Shown: in pieces, positions 21,603 to 32,724 of the stretch
How positions within the stretch are numbered: the first letter of the stretch is position 1
Layout of the letters: the number at the start of each line of letters is the position of its first letter
NCBI GenBank assembly: GCA_032629725.1
Contig: JAFEVB010000002.1
Coordinates: forward strand, 3,038,001 to 3,102,000
DNA: 64,000 bases
Direction: 5' to 3'
From: Gremmenia infestans
Taxonomy: Eukaryota; Ascomycota; Leotiomycetes; Helotiales; Hamatocanthoscyphaceae
The notes under the pieces: generated by a model
Database searches by the model: none
What the model was told of the DNA's origin: nothing
What the model saw: the letters and a program-made list of their open reading frames with translations, nothing else
Made by a program: the position numbers and the translations under genes

Positions 21603-23460
21603 TCGGCTGAACCTCTCTGGAAACCCATCTCGCGGCGCAAGCAGGCCGAGCGTGAATCCCGAATCCCCAAAGAGTGGCGTCTCCCTTCCCTCCCTCCACC
21701 CAGCACCCTCGATGTACGCTCAATTCCACGAACTTCAGGAATTCTAAGCTCTAAAGAGCTCGAGATTACCGAAACTCACGATGCCACCTCCCTCGCACAA
21801 GCAATCCGCTCCGGAAGCCTCACCGCGGAACAAGTCGCTGTTGCGTTCTGCAAACGCGCCGCTATTGCCCAACAAGTTTGCAACTGTCTCACCGAGATCT
21901 TCTTCGATGACGCTATTGCGCGAGCAAAATACCTAGATCGCGAATACAAGAAGACGGGGAAGACAGTCGGCCTGCTACATGGCGTACCAGTTTCGTTGAA
22001 GGATATGTTCTGGGTCAAGGGATATGATGCATCTATTGGAATTGCGAGTCTTGCAGAGAAACCATCTACGGAGAATTCAGCCCTAGTAGATATTCTATTA
22101 TCGCAAGGGGCTGTTTTGTATTGCAAAACAAACATCCCGCAGACTTTGATGGCCCTCGACTCGGACAACCATATATTCGGCCGTACGGTGAACCCCCGGG
22201 ACAGGAGGGTTACAGCAGGAGGCAGCTCAGGCGGCGAGGGAGCTTTAGTAGCTATGAGGGGAAGCCTCCTTGGTGTAGGCACTGATATTGGTGGTAGTAT
22301 CCGAATCCCAGCAATGTGCAATGGTCTTTACGGCATCAAACCAAGCGCATATCGAATTCCCAACGCCGGGCAGGAAAGTGGTACGAGACCAGGAGCGGCC
22401 AAAGTAGGCCTGGCTTCGAGTGCGGGTCCGATTACTGTCAGCATGAGAGACTGCGAATTGTTTTTACAAGCTGTCTCTAATTCCAAACCCTGGGAAGCAG
22501 ACCCTGGTGCTATTTACGGGACCTGGGAAGAACAGGGAAGCTTGGGAGAAACGCCATTACTGGGTGTTATTCGCACAGATGAATTGATAACGCCTCTATC
22601 TCCTGTTAGTAAGGTATTAGACGAAGCTGTGCAAACACTTAGAAAGTCAGGTGTTGAGGTCCTCGAGATCAATGCTCCTGCTCTGAAGAAATGTCAATCT
22701 CTCGCCAACGGCTTCTTCGGAATCGATGGTGGAAACTTCATGTTTGATCTTCTAGAGAAAACAGGAGAGCCTCTGACAAATTGGCTTAGTACAAGACTAC
22801 GTCGGAAAGAGCCAATACAGCTTGATAAGTTGGTCGAGTTTCATGCCAAGAAGACTGAGCTTGAGACGGAGATGTTGAAGATCTGGAAAGATCCGAAAAC
22901 GGGACGGACTATTGATGCAATTATTTGCCCAGTTGCTCCTCATCCTGTTCCCCCGATAGACCGGTGGTATGCAATTCCTCAAGGATATCATTTTCTTATT
23001 TGTAAACTTCCAGGAATCTTGATATCTTCCTTGCTTTTAAGAGAGAGACAAATTCCCAAGTTTCTTTTGACATAGCATCACTGACTCCAAAACCAGGAAT
23101 GGCGTCAGCTATACAAGTTCCTTTGTGCTACTAGATTATCCTGCTGGCACTTTGCCAGTACGGGACTTCAAGGAGGTCGATTTGTACGATGAAGCGGTTG
23201 ATAGCCAGCCACTGGGAAGCTGGGACAAAGCAAATCGAGCACTATGTACGTCTTAAGGTCCCATTTATCTCTCCCGCTATGCGAAGTACTGACCCGACAA
23301 AGGGGACAAGAAAACCATTGATAGGAAGTTGTATCTCAACACCAAGCTGTCGATCCAAGTGGTGGCACCAAGGCTGCAAGAAAGGAGGTTGTATCAGGCT
23401 ATGGCCTTGATCGATAATATCATCCAACAGAGTGGAAGCTCTGTACAAGCTAGATTATAA
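21603..23460 (+). CDS. Amidase signature family enzyme (fungal acetamidase type)
   Basis: Exons 21603-22966, 23097-23245 and 23303-23460 give 556 residues. The first splice joins DRW to NGVSYTSSFVLLDYPAGTLP, a segment expected in fungal amidases and missing if the first intron is read through. The Ser-cisSer-Lys triad is present: Lys134 in VPVSLKDMF, Ser210 in TAGGSSGGEG and Ser233 in GTDIGGSIRIP. The family hydrolyses amides to acid and ammonia; the fungal branch includes acetamidases used for nitrogen supply, but the substrate cannot be read from the sequence. There is no signal peptide in the chosen form. An upstream in-frame ATG at 21531 would add 24 residues; I prefer 21603 because MSAEPLWKPISRRKQAE matches the usual start of these enzymes. 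Confidence 0.9.
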
Positions 23461-23901
23461 TTCATTGTGCCCCAAAGGAGGTTATCCTAGATCTAGCTGA
23501 TACCCATTCACTATATTATAAAACCTCTCTTGACTCGCTGCTAGCAAATTCCCTAGTGGCCTGTCAGAATCGTAACCCACAAACTATCGGCTCGGCCCTG
23601 AAGCTACGGGAGTTCCCGTCTTTGTCTGCCCCAAAACCCCTAAAGTAGCCCCAAATCTCAAACTTCGTTCACTACATAAGGATAAACTAGAAGAATTTCC
23701 AAATCAAATAATAAGAAAAGGAGTGCAAAAAAAAGAATCAAGATTTCCACCGTCCGGTGCATACATACCGTCTCTTACGACATCTCAAGTAAACGTCGTC
23801 AATGATGACTTTTTGAGAATGACTTTCTCTCAACTTCGTATGACGGGGCTTGAGCGCCTCTTCTCCTTATTCAGGTATATACATACTTGCAACAAAAATC
23901 C
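23461..23901. other. Convergent 3' flanks
   Basis: The amidase and the archaemetzincin gene converge on this 440-bp stretch. No coding sequence or clear repeat seen. Confidence 0.5.
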
Positions 23902-25269
23902 CTATTTCAACTCCGCCCTCGTGATCTCATCGAGTCTAGCCTTGATCCAAGCGCCGTGAGCCTTAAATACTTGCCCTTCATTCTTAACCTCGCAAAATGC
24001 AAGGAGTGCTTGATACCGCTCCTTTGCATTGGCTCCAGTCGCAATCAGAACCTTGGCCAAGTCGATAGGACACAGATACATAGGCTGCCTTGCATCTTCT
24101 ATGATAGAAGCAGTACCCTGCATAGAGCACGCATAGTACACGCAGTGAGCTATCCCAAAACAATGGCCGAGTTCGTGAGCTGCAGTGCGGCAGGCACGCG
24201 CAAGCCATAATGCTGAAAGCGCCGTAGCTGAAGGCTTGCCTTGGGCGAGAGACGGAAGGGAATTATGAGCTGCGAGTGCTGCCTGCATTGGACTCATGAC
24301 ACTTCCACCGGATGACTCGCCTTCCTCTCTTTTCCTCTTCTTGTTCACCCCAACCTCCTCTAGGCCATCAACACACCAGTTGATATACTTCTCACAATGA
24401 CTCGCGGGCCATCCATGCTCCCTCTCGATATTCTGCTTCAGATCAAGAGCAGGGTTGTACCTAGCGGTTGAAATAACCGCGATTCTAGACCCGCCATATG
24501 CCCGCCCGCAAGCGAAATCATCTTCTTCGTCTTCATAGATGTCATGCTCGACCAGCATCAGGATCGCATAGGCATCCTTGGGTAGAATCTCTATTGCCGC
24601 ATCCAGTAGGTCGTTTAGATCAAGCTGATGAGAAAACTCCCCTTTCGGCGTGGGCCGACTGCGTATACCAACGCAGCCTGCCGGGGTATGCGTGTTCAGC
24701 CAGAGAGTTTGGCGTTCCGGTTTTCCTTTTGCTGGTTTTGTGGGAGGGTCAACCTCCATATCGTCGACGTCGTTGGTGAAGATCGGGTTTGGTGAAGGCA
24801 GAAGCTTGACGGGAAGTCCATGATAAAACGCTTGTAGATACTCCAAGACGTCCTGGACTTCTACCTTCACTTGCTCGCCGGATTTCGACCTCGCACGTGC
24901 ACCTTTGGGTTGACTCCACTTTTGGGCAAAGGATACTTCAGGTGAGAAGCTTGGGGGTGCAGCGAGATAGACTGTCCTGCGTCCAGGTGTGATTTTATTC
25001 CTGTGTTTTCCCCGACTCCATGACCGTAGACTTTGTGGTGGGTCCGAGGGGTCCCATGATAACTCGTCTTCTGGGAGCACGAGCGGCGCTGGGAAGGTTG
25101 AAGGTTTTGCTTCTTCTGCAGATGATGAGTTTGCCTTTATTACTTGTGTGCTTGCTGCCGCTGTGCGTTGCTGGAGTGTTTGCCTTTTATACCCTGCAAC
25201 GACTGCGTTGCTCGAGGGCGTGAAAGTGAGGTTCTCATGATTGCAGCGGCTTGAAGACTTATGGGACAT
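23902..25269 (-). CDS. Archaemetzincin-type zinc metallopeptidase
   Basis: Uninterrupted frame of 455 residues. Residues 365-375 read HELGHCFGIAH, the long zinc motif HExxHxxGxxH, followed at once by Cys and then by CSM and the downstream LCPIDLAK, the cysteine pattern typical of archaemetzincins (AMZ). The N-terminal half contains WSQPKGARARSK and VLEYLQAFYHGLPVKLLP, found in fungal members, and HDIYEDEEDDFACGRAYGGSRIAVISTARYNP, which precedes the catalytic helix. The family is proposed to be an aminopeptidase or a protease of chromatin-bound proteins, but cellular substrates are poorly known. There is no signal peptide; residues 1-80 are Ser/Thr-rich and look disordered. It points towards the amidase and lies head-to-tail with the RNase T2 gene behind it. 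Confidence 0.9.
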   Translation of the reverse strand: MSHKSSSRCNHENLTFTPSSNAVVAGYKRQTLQQRTAAASTQVIKANSSSAEEAKPSTFPAPLVLPEDELSWDPSDPPQSLRSWSRGKHRNKITPGRRTVYLAAPPSFSPEVSFAQKWSQPKGARARSKSGEQVKVEVQDVLEYLQAFYHGLPVKLLPSPNPIFTNDVDDMEVDPPTKPAKGKPERQTLWLNTHTPAGCVGIRSRPTPKGEFSHQLDLNDLLDAAIEILPKDAYAILMLVEHDIYEDEEDDFACGRAYGGSRIAVISTARYNPALDLKQNIEREHGWPASHCEKYINWCVDGLEEVGVNKKRKREEGESSGGSVMSPMQAALAAHNSLPSLAQGKPSATALSALWLARACRTAAHELGHCFGIAHCVYYACSMQGTASIIEDARQPMYLCPIDLAKVLIATGANAKERYQALLAFCEVKNEGQVFKAHGAWIKARLDEITRAELK

Positions 25270-25634
25270 GACAACTGATGATTGTGACTGTTGTCATTGT
25301 CCAGCCTAGAAGGATTGAGAAGTCTGTCAAGTGTCAAGACGCGGTAGTAGGACTCCCGGAACAAATAAACAAATAAAGGTCATGTGACTATAGATGAAGA
25401 GACTGAAACGTGACCTTTGAACCATGACGAGTATTAGAACTCATATTGCTGGTAAACATTTAATTAGAAGATGATATTGTTATGATATGATCGTTTTTCT
25501 TGTCTGATATTACAAAATAGAACTATCCAGGTTTCATCACGTGATTAGGCTTACTCTTTGGAAGAGATGATGGACGAGATATTTGACATGAATTATTATT
25601 ATAGACATAATTATCAGCCGTAAAGTTACCCCCA
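25270..25634. other. Short intergenic region
   Basis: Promoter of the archaemetzincin gene and 3' flank of RNase T2. AT-rich, nothing coding. Confidence 0.5.
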
Positions 25635-27044
25635 TCATAGACTTTGCCATTGAAAGCTGACGCTGACGCTCTTTGAACTCGTGCTGATAGCCTCCTGGGT
25701 CGACCCACTGGGCACTGCCGCTGCGTAAAAGGTCGTGCCTCCATTGTACGAAAGTAAACCACCAACAGCCTGCATCGAAAGATATTAGTAACAAACACTT
25801 CCAACACATATTATTGCTGCAAAACTTACAGTGAAAACAGTCGCAGTGTTACCTGATGCACAAGTGAAAGATGAGCTAGAAATACCGCAGGGTCCTTTCG
25901 AAGATTTAAGAGTGAACCCAGAGCCTAGGCAAGGAATTATAGGTTAATTATTGTAAAACGACCCTTTTCAGTAAAGCTTACCGGATGCAGCTGCAGTATA
26001 AGTAGCACATGTTCCAGACGTATACCAGGTCCCAGCACTGATGAGACATCCTGTCTCACTTCCCCCAGTGATAGCATTCAGATATCCAGTGCCAGAGAAT
26101 GTTCCTGGAGTTCCTGTTGGTGTGGAAGTAGGTGAAGTCGTGGTAGTTGTGGTAGTAGTGCCTGTGCTCCCCCGGATTTCGGGAGATACTTTACTCCTGA
26201 GGTTGCGCAGTTAGACTTGGAGCCGTCAGGATCGGTCGGAACAAAGGTCCCAGTCTGAATAGAACCCCTAACATCGTAAGAGTACCAGATTTCATCCAGC
26301 GCGCCCGAAGAACACTGAATAATGACCTCGTAGCCAAATGAGGTTTTCAGCGCTGCTAAGATTGCGGCTGATGTGTAAGTCTTTGAGCTCGAGGGCGTAA
26401 TACCCGCATTTGCTAGTGCCTGGGAAACCGTCAGTATGTTTCGTGTACAATAAGACAGAGCTGCTACCGTGTAACTATCCAACGTCTTGAATAGATCAAC
26501 CGTCTTGTGGAAGAAATCAGGAACCTCTTGGGTTGGAGTGTAATCAGTGTAGCAATCTGGATCCAAAGTACTGATACAAGTGCCATGCTTGCCCCACTCG
26601 TGTTCCCAGAAGCTCTCGTTGTCTCCGTCTTCATCAAGCCAGTACGTGTTCATGTAATCCAAGAGGTCTGTTTTATCAAAGGACTTCAGAATGTCGGAGA
26701 TGTTTGTGTATGCGCGGCTTGTATCGCAGTTGGAATCATATGTTCCATCACAATGGTCAGGCCATAGACCGTGAATTGTCCAGTGGTTTGACGGGCCTGA
26801 AATACTCTTCAGCAATAGACATCATGCAAGTTTTCTTCCAGCACTTACCCGTAGAGGGGCTTGTATCCCAAAACTGTGTCTGAAGCAATTGTCCTCCGGG
26901 AGAGTTGACACAGCAGAGATCAGTGGAAGCGCTGGTTGAACAGCTCAATGTGGGATTTGAGCACGTCTTGGGTGTTCCAAGGCCTAATGCTACTGGCAAG
27001 GCGAGAAGAGAAGCCAACACAACTCTTGGGGTGAAAACAGCCAT
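25635..27044 (-). CDS. Secreted RNase T2 with C-terminal domain; one-base frame break in the linker
   Basis: Exons, in gene order, are 27044-26849, 26796-25982, 25924-25830 and 25769-25635. A signal peptide (MAVFTPRVVLASLLALPVALG) precedes a catalytic domain with both RNase T2 motifs: IHGLWPDHCDG (His74) and EHEWGKHGTC (His131, Glu132, His136). After KYLPKS comes a Thr-rich linker and a C-terminal domain (FSGTGYLNAITGG, CLISAGTWYTSGTC, ending FQWQSL) typical of fungal members. The catalytic part and the linker lie in different frames: the shift falls at a run of five C at 26169-26173. All splice phases downstream are consistent only if one base is missing there. As read, translation stops at 26078, giving about 310 residues with an intact catalytic domain but no C-terminal domain. 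Either a homopolymer sequencing error or a real mutation would explain this. Confidence 0.85.
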
Positions 27045-28632
27045 GATGAATGATAGAAGCAGATACAATACTTGGCACTCGAGGGAAGTATCTTTAGAGG
27101 AATGGCATAGCAGTTTTGTAGATTTAAGATGATCTGCGATATGGAGATAGAGGAACTAGTGCAAGGCAAAACCTCCTTGAGGTTCAGTTCAAAAGCCGCG
27201 GGAGGGGAACCCCGTTGAAGAAGGTGAATTAGTTCGTGCCAGTACTCCAACGCTATCTACACCCTCATAGGCTCGTTGAGAAATAAAGTAATGGCTAGCA
27301 ACTAGACTTGACCCCCTAGACCCTGATCGACAGTCGAATGGCGGGCACGGATTTGATAGTGGACACCCCTCAAAGTCAGGTACGCCACGATCCTCCGAAT
27401 GTACCGCATCCAATTCGATGTCGCACATGATGAGCTACTAGGAGCTGCTTAACAGGTGCATTCATGCCGATCTTCTAGAAACCTGAGTGGAAGATGCTGG
27501 CCATCGCCAAGAGTAGACTGCCTAGGTACCTTCTGCTTCCGGAACCGCGTCCATCCCTTTCGTGCCCAAGTCATCGGCTTAGTATTAGCTTTATCAGTCG
27601 GCTTTCGCCGCGGTTGAAGTGACATGTATTGTCATTGTATAACTTTGCGATACTTAGGTACAGATGAATGCCCCAACCATGTGATTGAAGGTTGTGGTGG
27701 GTTGTAAACGATAGGTCGGAAATAAGGGGGTCAAGTTGGAGATGAGTGAAAGCAGGGATGCCATCATGATTTAAATGGGGCTATAGTATTACGAACAAAA
27801 CCACAAAACCTCACCAAAATTATCTATAAAGTACTTTAACTAGTAAACCTCACATTTATAGATTATAGTACTCCAGAACTTCTCATCTGCTAGATACTGT
27901 AGGTTTTTTATGACGTCATCTAGGTAGTTCTGTCCCTCTTTGCCCCTCCTGAAGAATCCCGCGCAATATGTAGGCGATACATATTCCTCATAGCTCCATG
28001 GATGAGGCTATAATATGCAACTAAATCCTCACAACGTTACAGAAGAAGATAGCACTTCACAATCACCATTGCTATCATGGAGCAGTTGAACGCTCATTAC
28101 TGCAAACCACACCCTCCACTGTCAAAGTATCGTCGATGCTCTACGGTCGTCGGCCACGTATCATTCAGACATCTAGTCGGATGTATTCATCATGCCAAGC
28201 GACAAAGCACCAGCAAATCGTCTTATCCCCATCAGACTTGATTAAGAACCACATCACAGGCAGCGCGCCCGTAGACCCCGACGCCAAAAAGGCTACTGAG
28301 GGCGCTTCATCCACAGCTAGCTGTAAGAACGGTTTTCACGTACAGTACTACACAGCCATTCGCAAGCCGTAACACCATACACAATAGACGGCGTTGCAAT
28401 ACAGCAAGCTTTCCACAAAGCATCGCGGGGTTTCTAGATACACAACTACAACCCCACAACTACCACACAAGTAAAACACACTTAACGGTTATGAATTGTA
28501 GGTATACACATCCTCGACTTTGATGATAAGGATAGGCTAGTATATAAATCCCTCGCGGTTCGGATCAAGTCTCGCACCCAGTTCTCCACGCCAGGATCCT
28601 CATCTGGGAATTACAATGTGGTTTCGACGCAT

Positions 28633-28976
28633 ATGGCGAATCAACTGTCGGTACTGTACGAGTATCAAGCAAGCACGTCCTCCAATGAAAAACCCACGCC
28701 CCCACAAGGTTTGGATCTACCTGCCAACCGCTTTTCCTCCCGTCATGAATTACCGAGTCGCAATGAAATCGTACGTCGCCTGTTCCAAAATGCTGGGATA
28801 TAAATATGAATCTGCCAGGCCCGGCACTCTTCGAAGATCTTCGAGATACCAGAGGAAATCCGCAGGCTTACAGTGAGTTAGCAGTGCAATATGCGGCCCG
28901 CGGAGTGGATAACCTACCAGCTGTACTGAGGACGAGGATCAATACCAGCGCACCTACATGTGCCGACGTATTATAG
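28633..28976 (+). pseudogene. Possible two-frame remnant of a small gene
   Basis: Frame one, 28633-28803, starts MANQLSVLYEYQASTSSNEK and ends RNEIVRRLFQNAGI. Frame two, 28806-28976, starts MNLPGPALFEDLRDTRGNPQ and continues with a balanced composition (YSELAVQYAARGVDNLPAVL). The two adjoin within three bases but in different phases. Both have a more protein-like composition than the neighbouring random frames, which suggests one protein broken by a small indel. I recognise no family; coding status is uncertain. Confidence 0.25.
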
Positions 28977-30354
28977 CTTCCCTTGACTCCAGATCCGCAC
29001 TGCGGTTTCGTGGCATCTTCATCTCGTCTTGCCAATTCGGCTCGTAGCAAATCTGTAGTAATGCTGGACCATAATAGTGCTATAGATGTTAGCTGCAATT
29101 ACTATACGTGGAGCCAACTTGTGTTTTGCTTACTAAGATTCTTAGTATTGGAATTGACTATTATTCTCTATGAATTATCAACTTCGAAAAGCTTGTAAGA
29201 TTATTGTGTATCTGTCTTGTATATTCGAAATATGCTATACTATGGGCCTCTTCCGAAAGGTAGGGAGTTTAAACAAGGATATCGCTAACACCCGCCTTAG
29301 GCTTAGCGCCTTAGGCTATATATTAAAGCTTCTTATCTTACAAGTAGCTTTTATCCCTTTCCAGAGCATCTTACCATTCACAATAGCCAAAGTCTGTTCA
29401 ACTACGTTCTTGATCTCTTCGGTCTCTCCACAAGAAGTCTTGGAAAAGCCGTTATTTCTGCAACTGTACTCAAGTTTAGATAAATATTGCAAAATAGCTG
29501 TTTTACCAACCAATCACTATGGATTTTCTAAAATCTCATCTGTAATCCCTATTATAATCGAAATATTGCCGGGCAACTCCCACATATTGCTAATGGCCGT
29601 CCAGTCCTTACCGAAGAAGATGTTTTAGCAGGAGCAACTAGTTCTTGCAATACCTACCGCTGTTTGAACCATGCAGCCTTCGCCAAATGGTTTCTAAACT
29701 CCATACTCTAGATAGCCATGTCCATACTTGCATCAGTGTCGGCCAGGTAGGCATAGCATATGTCTGCTCATTCGTAGCATACATACATGGAGTTGGTTTC
29801 TTTGCTCAAACAAAAGGAGGGGCAGCTGGTAGTGGTGTGCGGGGTCCACGGGGTCTATCCGATTGCAAGGAATGAATTCCCGACCCGAGAAATAATCCAT
29901 GTTCCACCAGTTCCACTCGCAAATAATGCTTCTTTCTCTTCCACATCGGCACGACACCCCCCACAACAGAAACATCACCACAATCTTGCTGGAAGCTCCA
30001 TGATTGCCGCATGATCCAACATTATCATCTCACTTTTCCCCTCTTCAAATCTGCCGAGACGTTTGCCAATTCACCCCTCAATCTCGCAGTCTCGGGATCT
30101 TCGCAAGGAAAACTACTGTACCGGCGATGGATCGCTGTGCTTGCATGATGCATGCATCCACCCATCCTACCTTGGCATTCAAGCGTTCGAAGATTTTTCT
30201 GGGCAGTTACAGTACATGTTTTACACAGACCACATTTTAGACGTCGTCAAGTAAGTGCCGTAGGAGGAGATGTAAGGAACTTGTCTACAGTAAGGAATAT
30301 TTGTTTCGCCAAGGAAACCAAACACCCAGCCCTGGTTCCCATCATGGCATCAAG

Positions 30355-30390
30355 TCGGAATCGGAATCGAAATCGGAATCGAAATCGAAA
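30355..30390. repeat. Hexamer repeat, six units of TCGGAA/TCGAAA
   Basis: Six tandem units (TCGGAA, TCGGAA, TCGAAA, TCGGAA, TCGAAA, TCGAAA). No supported gene covers it. Confidence 0.9.
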
Positions 30391-30656
30391 CAGGAAGATA
30401 GAGAAGGGAGAAGAGCACGATATAAAACAACAGAAGAGCGAAACTTACACAATTCGAATCTTTCTATTTATCTTCTGATACTCTCTAGAAGCGCTTCCCG
30501 AAACGTAAAGAAAGAAAGAAAGAAAGCAAGCAAGAATAATACATGCCCAACTGCGCCCTAGCGGGAAAAAAGAGCCCTGCGAGTATGACTTTGCACCAAT
30601 AACCCCGAAAATCTCAAATACTAGAGGCCTCCTTCTACCTCTACATTATCTCCATT

Positions 30657-31555
30657 CTATTCCTCGTCCCCACCCCTCGGCTCTCTTGTTTCCACAAATG
30701 TCAACTCAGCGACTTGTCCTTCCGCCACATTCAAGTTAACGCCATCGATACCCGGGCTTGGTGCACGTTTAGCTCCTGGTGTTTCTTCGAGATTCCTTTT
30801 CTTGACTATTCAACTTCTCATTAGCTTTCTTTTTACATATCCTCGAAAGGAGAAAAAGAAATAGTTTTTGTGATGGGATGGGATAGAGAAAGTCACATAC
30901 CAGCAGGAGCAAGACCAGCACCTCCCCGAACATACATAGTAGTAAGCGTAGTTCTTAACTTAGGAGCCACTGCACTTCCACCCCCACTGCTCTCATCTCT
31001 CTTCGCGGCAGCAGTAGCTGGGCGAGCACCCCCAGCATCTTGCAAGATACCAACGCCAGATCCCTCTGCACCAGTCCCCAGCTGGACCTTGGGGCTCGTG
31101 GTAAGAGCCCCAGTAGCATATTTCAACGCTGCGTTAAACCCATTGATATCTCTCTTCTGCACTTCCACATCCTCCCTCACTTCCTGCAGGGAAACCACAC
31201 GCGGCGCAATTTCCTTGCCCATGCCTTGCAGCGAGGCAATCTGTGCAGCTTCAGACGTGACTGGTGACACTTCTGCTTGAGTCGCTGGTTGGACCTGGGC
31301 TGCTGCTGCTGCTGGAGGCGGTGTTGGTGTTGTGACAATGGGTGCAGCGACGCCGTTGGCTGTTGCGCCGGAGACGGCGGCGCCTTCCAGGGCGTTCATT
31401 AGGTTGGTCACGTCTTGCTTGCCGCCGAATGATATTTCGCCATCACCGACTACCAGGGCGGGCGAGTATGCACCGAGATTGATGTTGAGAGGGAGGGCGA
31501 CGATCGTGTTAGCGGCCAGGAGGGAGAAGAGGGCGAGGGCGAGTTGGGAATGCAT
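30657..31555 (-). CDS. Secreted protein with several dibasic (KR) sites, unknown
   Basis: Exons 31555-30901 and 30805-30657 give 267 residues; the intron has GTATGT and an acceptor GAATAG, and the phase is kept. Residues 1-20 are a signal peptide (MHSQLALALFSLLAANTIVA). The mature part is rich in Ala, Val, Gly, Pro and Thr and has no cysteines. Four Lys-Arg sites are spread over the second half: QKRDINGFN, AKRDESSGG, VKKRNLEET and AKRAPSPGI, each of which a Kex2-type protease could cut. The segments between them differ from each other, so this is not a clear repeat-type peptide precursor. I recognise no family. The second exon is supported by continuity of composition (GKRAPSPGIDGV-like context after the splice) rather than by homology. 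Confidence 0.6.
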
Positions 31556-32724
31556 GGTGGTGATTCTTGGATATGTTTTGGAAAGGATGGGTTTTAGCTT
31601 GGAGGAGATTATAGATTAGAAAGGTCAAAAAGAGGCGTCGAGCTTCTGAAAAACGAAAGGAGTCGAAGTGAAAGAAGTGAGCACAGCTAGACGGACAACA
31701 GACTTGGTGGCAGGCAAGACTTTTATACAAGTCTATGGAGTAGTAGCTAGACAGACAAGGAAGGGAGGGGCCTTACCCCCAGATCCCTCGATACTAATGC
31801 ACTATCTAGCCAAACCCCAACATCTGCCCGCAACGATCTCTTCGGGAACGAGCGAGAGCTCTCACCCGAGCAGCCAAGCGAAAAGGGTTTCGCTTGTCGG
31901 AGAAATGCCAATGCTTTATCAAACGCCAAGTGACACGCCCAAAACGGAAGTGGCGAGGATCAACTTTGAGCCTCAGCACGGTTTTCTTTCATTCAAGCCT
32001 TTGAGAGAGACTTGTATAGACAGACATCTTGGCTGCTCAGCCGAAGTCGCGATGCTGTTTGAGATGTTATCCGCAAACATCTTGGTATTCAAGCGTGATA
32101 CCTGCTAAATCTTGGCAGGGCAGGCATTTTGGCTTTTCGAGGTCTGAGGTCGGTAGAGCTTTGAAACGATCTAAATCGTGAAGCCCAGACCATAATGAAG
32201 AAAAAAATAACAGATTTAAAAATACGACTGGAACCTTAATTGGACTCCTGGCAGCTCGTTATCTTGGTACTGTTGGCATTGATCCCAAGTATTGATACTG
32301 ATCTTTTCAAACCAGGAGTTAAGAGACGCCACGTGTATAGAAATTGCCTCTAGGTGTCTCCGCGACGAATTCCTGCCATGATTTCTTAAAGATACTTCGC
32401 ATCTTAGGTATAAATCAAGCCTAGGACACCATGAATTTCGAATCTTCACGTGCGCTCCTCCGCTAGCCATGTATAATTCTGTAACACACCATTAAAAATA
32501 AAATTCATAAAAAAATAGTTGACCGAAATTTTAAATTGACTGTAATCCCACAGAATCAGCTATGAACAGTAGGTGGTTGGACTCATAGGTCTCTTCGCAT
32601 AGCAGTATCAGTGATGACGGAGTCAGCATATTGACAGGTAAAGGCGTATCTTCTAAACTATGGTATTCTTGAGACCCTCGTATCGCTTGTGTTGTAGCCA
32701 TCGCGCTCTCATTCCTGACATTAG
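31556..32724. other. Intergenic region
   Basis: Promoter of the secreted KR-site protein and 3' flank of the esterase. A 146-codon open frame on the plus strand (31668-32108) has no family traits and I do not call it. No repeats of note. Confidence 0.5.

Larger units (their letters stand above)
27045..30656. other. Gene-poor 3.6-kb stretch
   Basis: No gene is firmly supported. The AT-rich part around 29100-29640 has a 152-codon open frame without family traits; at 29285-29315 the word CGCCTTAGGC-like repeats twice (CCTTAGGCTTAGCGCCTTAGGC). A possible broken small gene is listed separately at 28633-28976, and a hexamer repeat at 30355-30390. TACTGTA/TACAGTA words occur near 27896, 28342, 28651, 30117, 30209 and 30286. 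Confidence 0.5.

Noticed and set aside
21603..25269. Amidase and archaemetzincin as a biosynthetic cluster
   Set aside because: No core synthase, transporter or tailoring enzymes nearby; both are common housekeeping-type hydrolases.
29170..29628. 152-codon frame in AT-rich DNA
   Set aside because: Hydrophobic, low-complexity product without a family match; no intron or promoter support; the opposite strand is also partly open.
31668..32108. 146-codon frame upstream of the KR-site secreted protein
   Set aside because: No domain, no conserved-looking motif, and it overlaps the likely promoter and leader of the opposite-strand gene.
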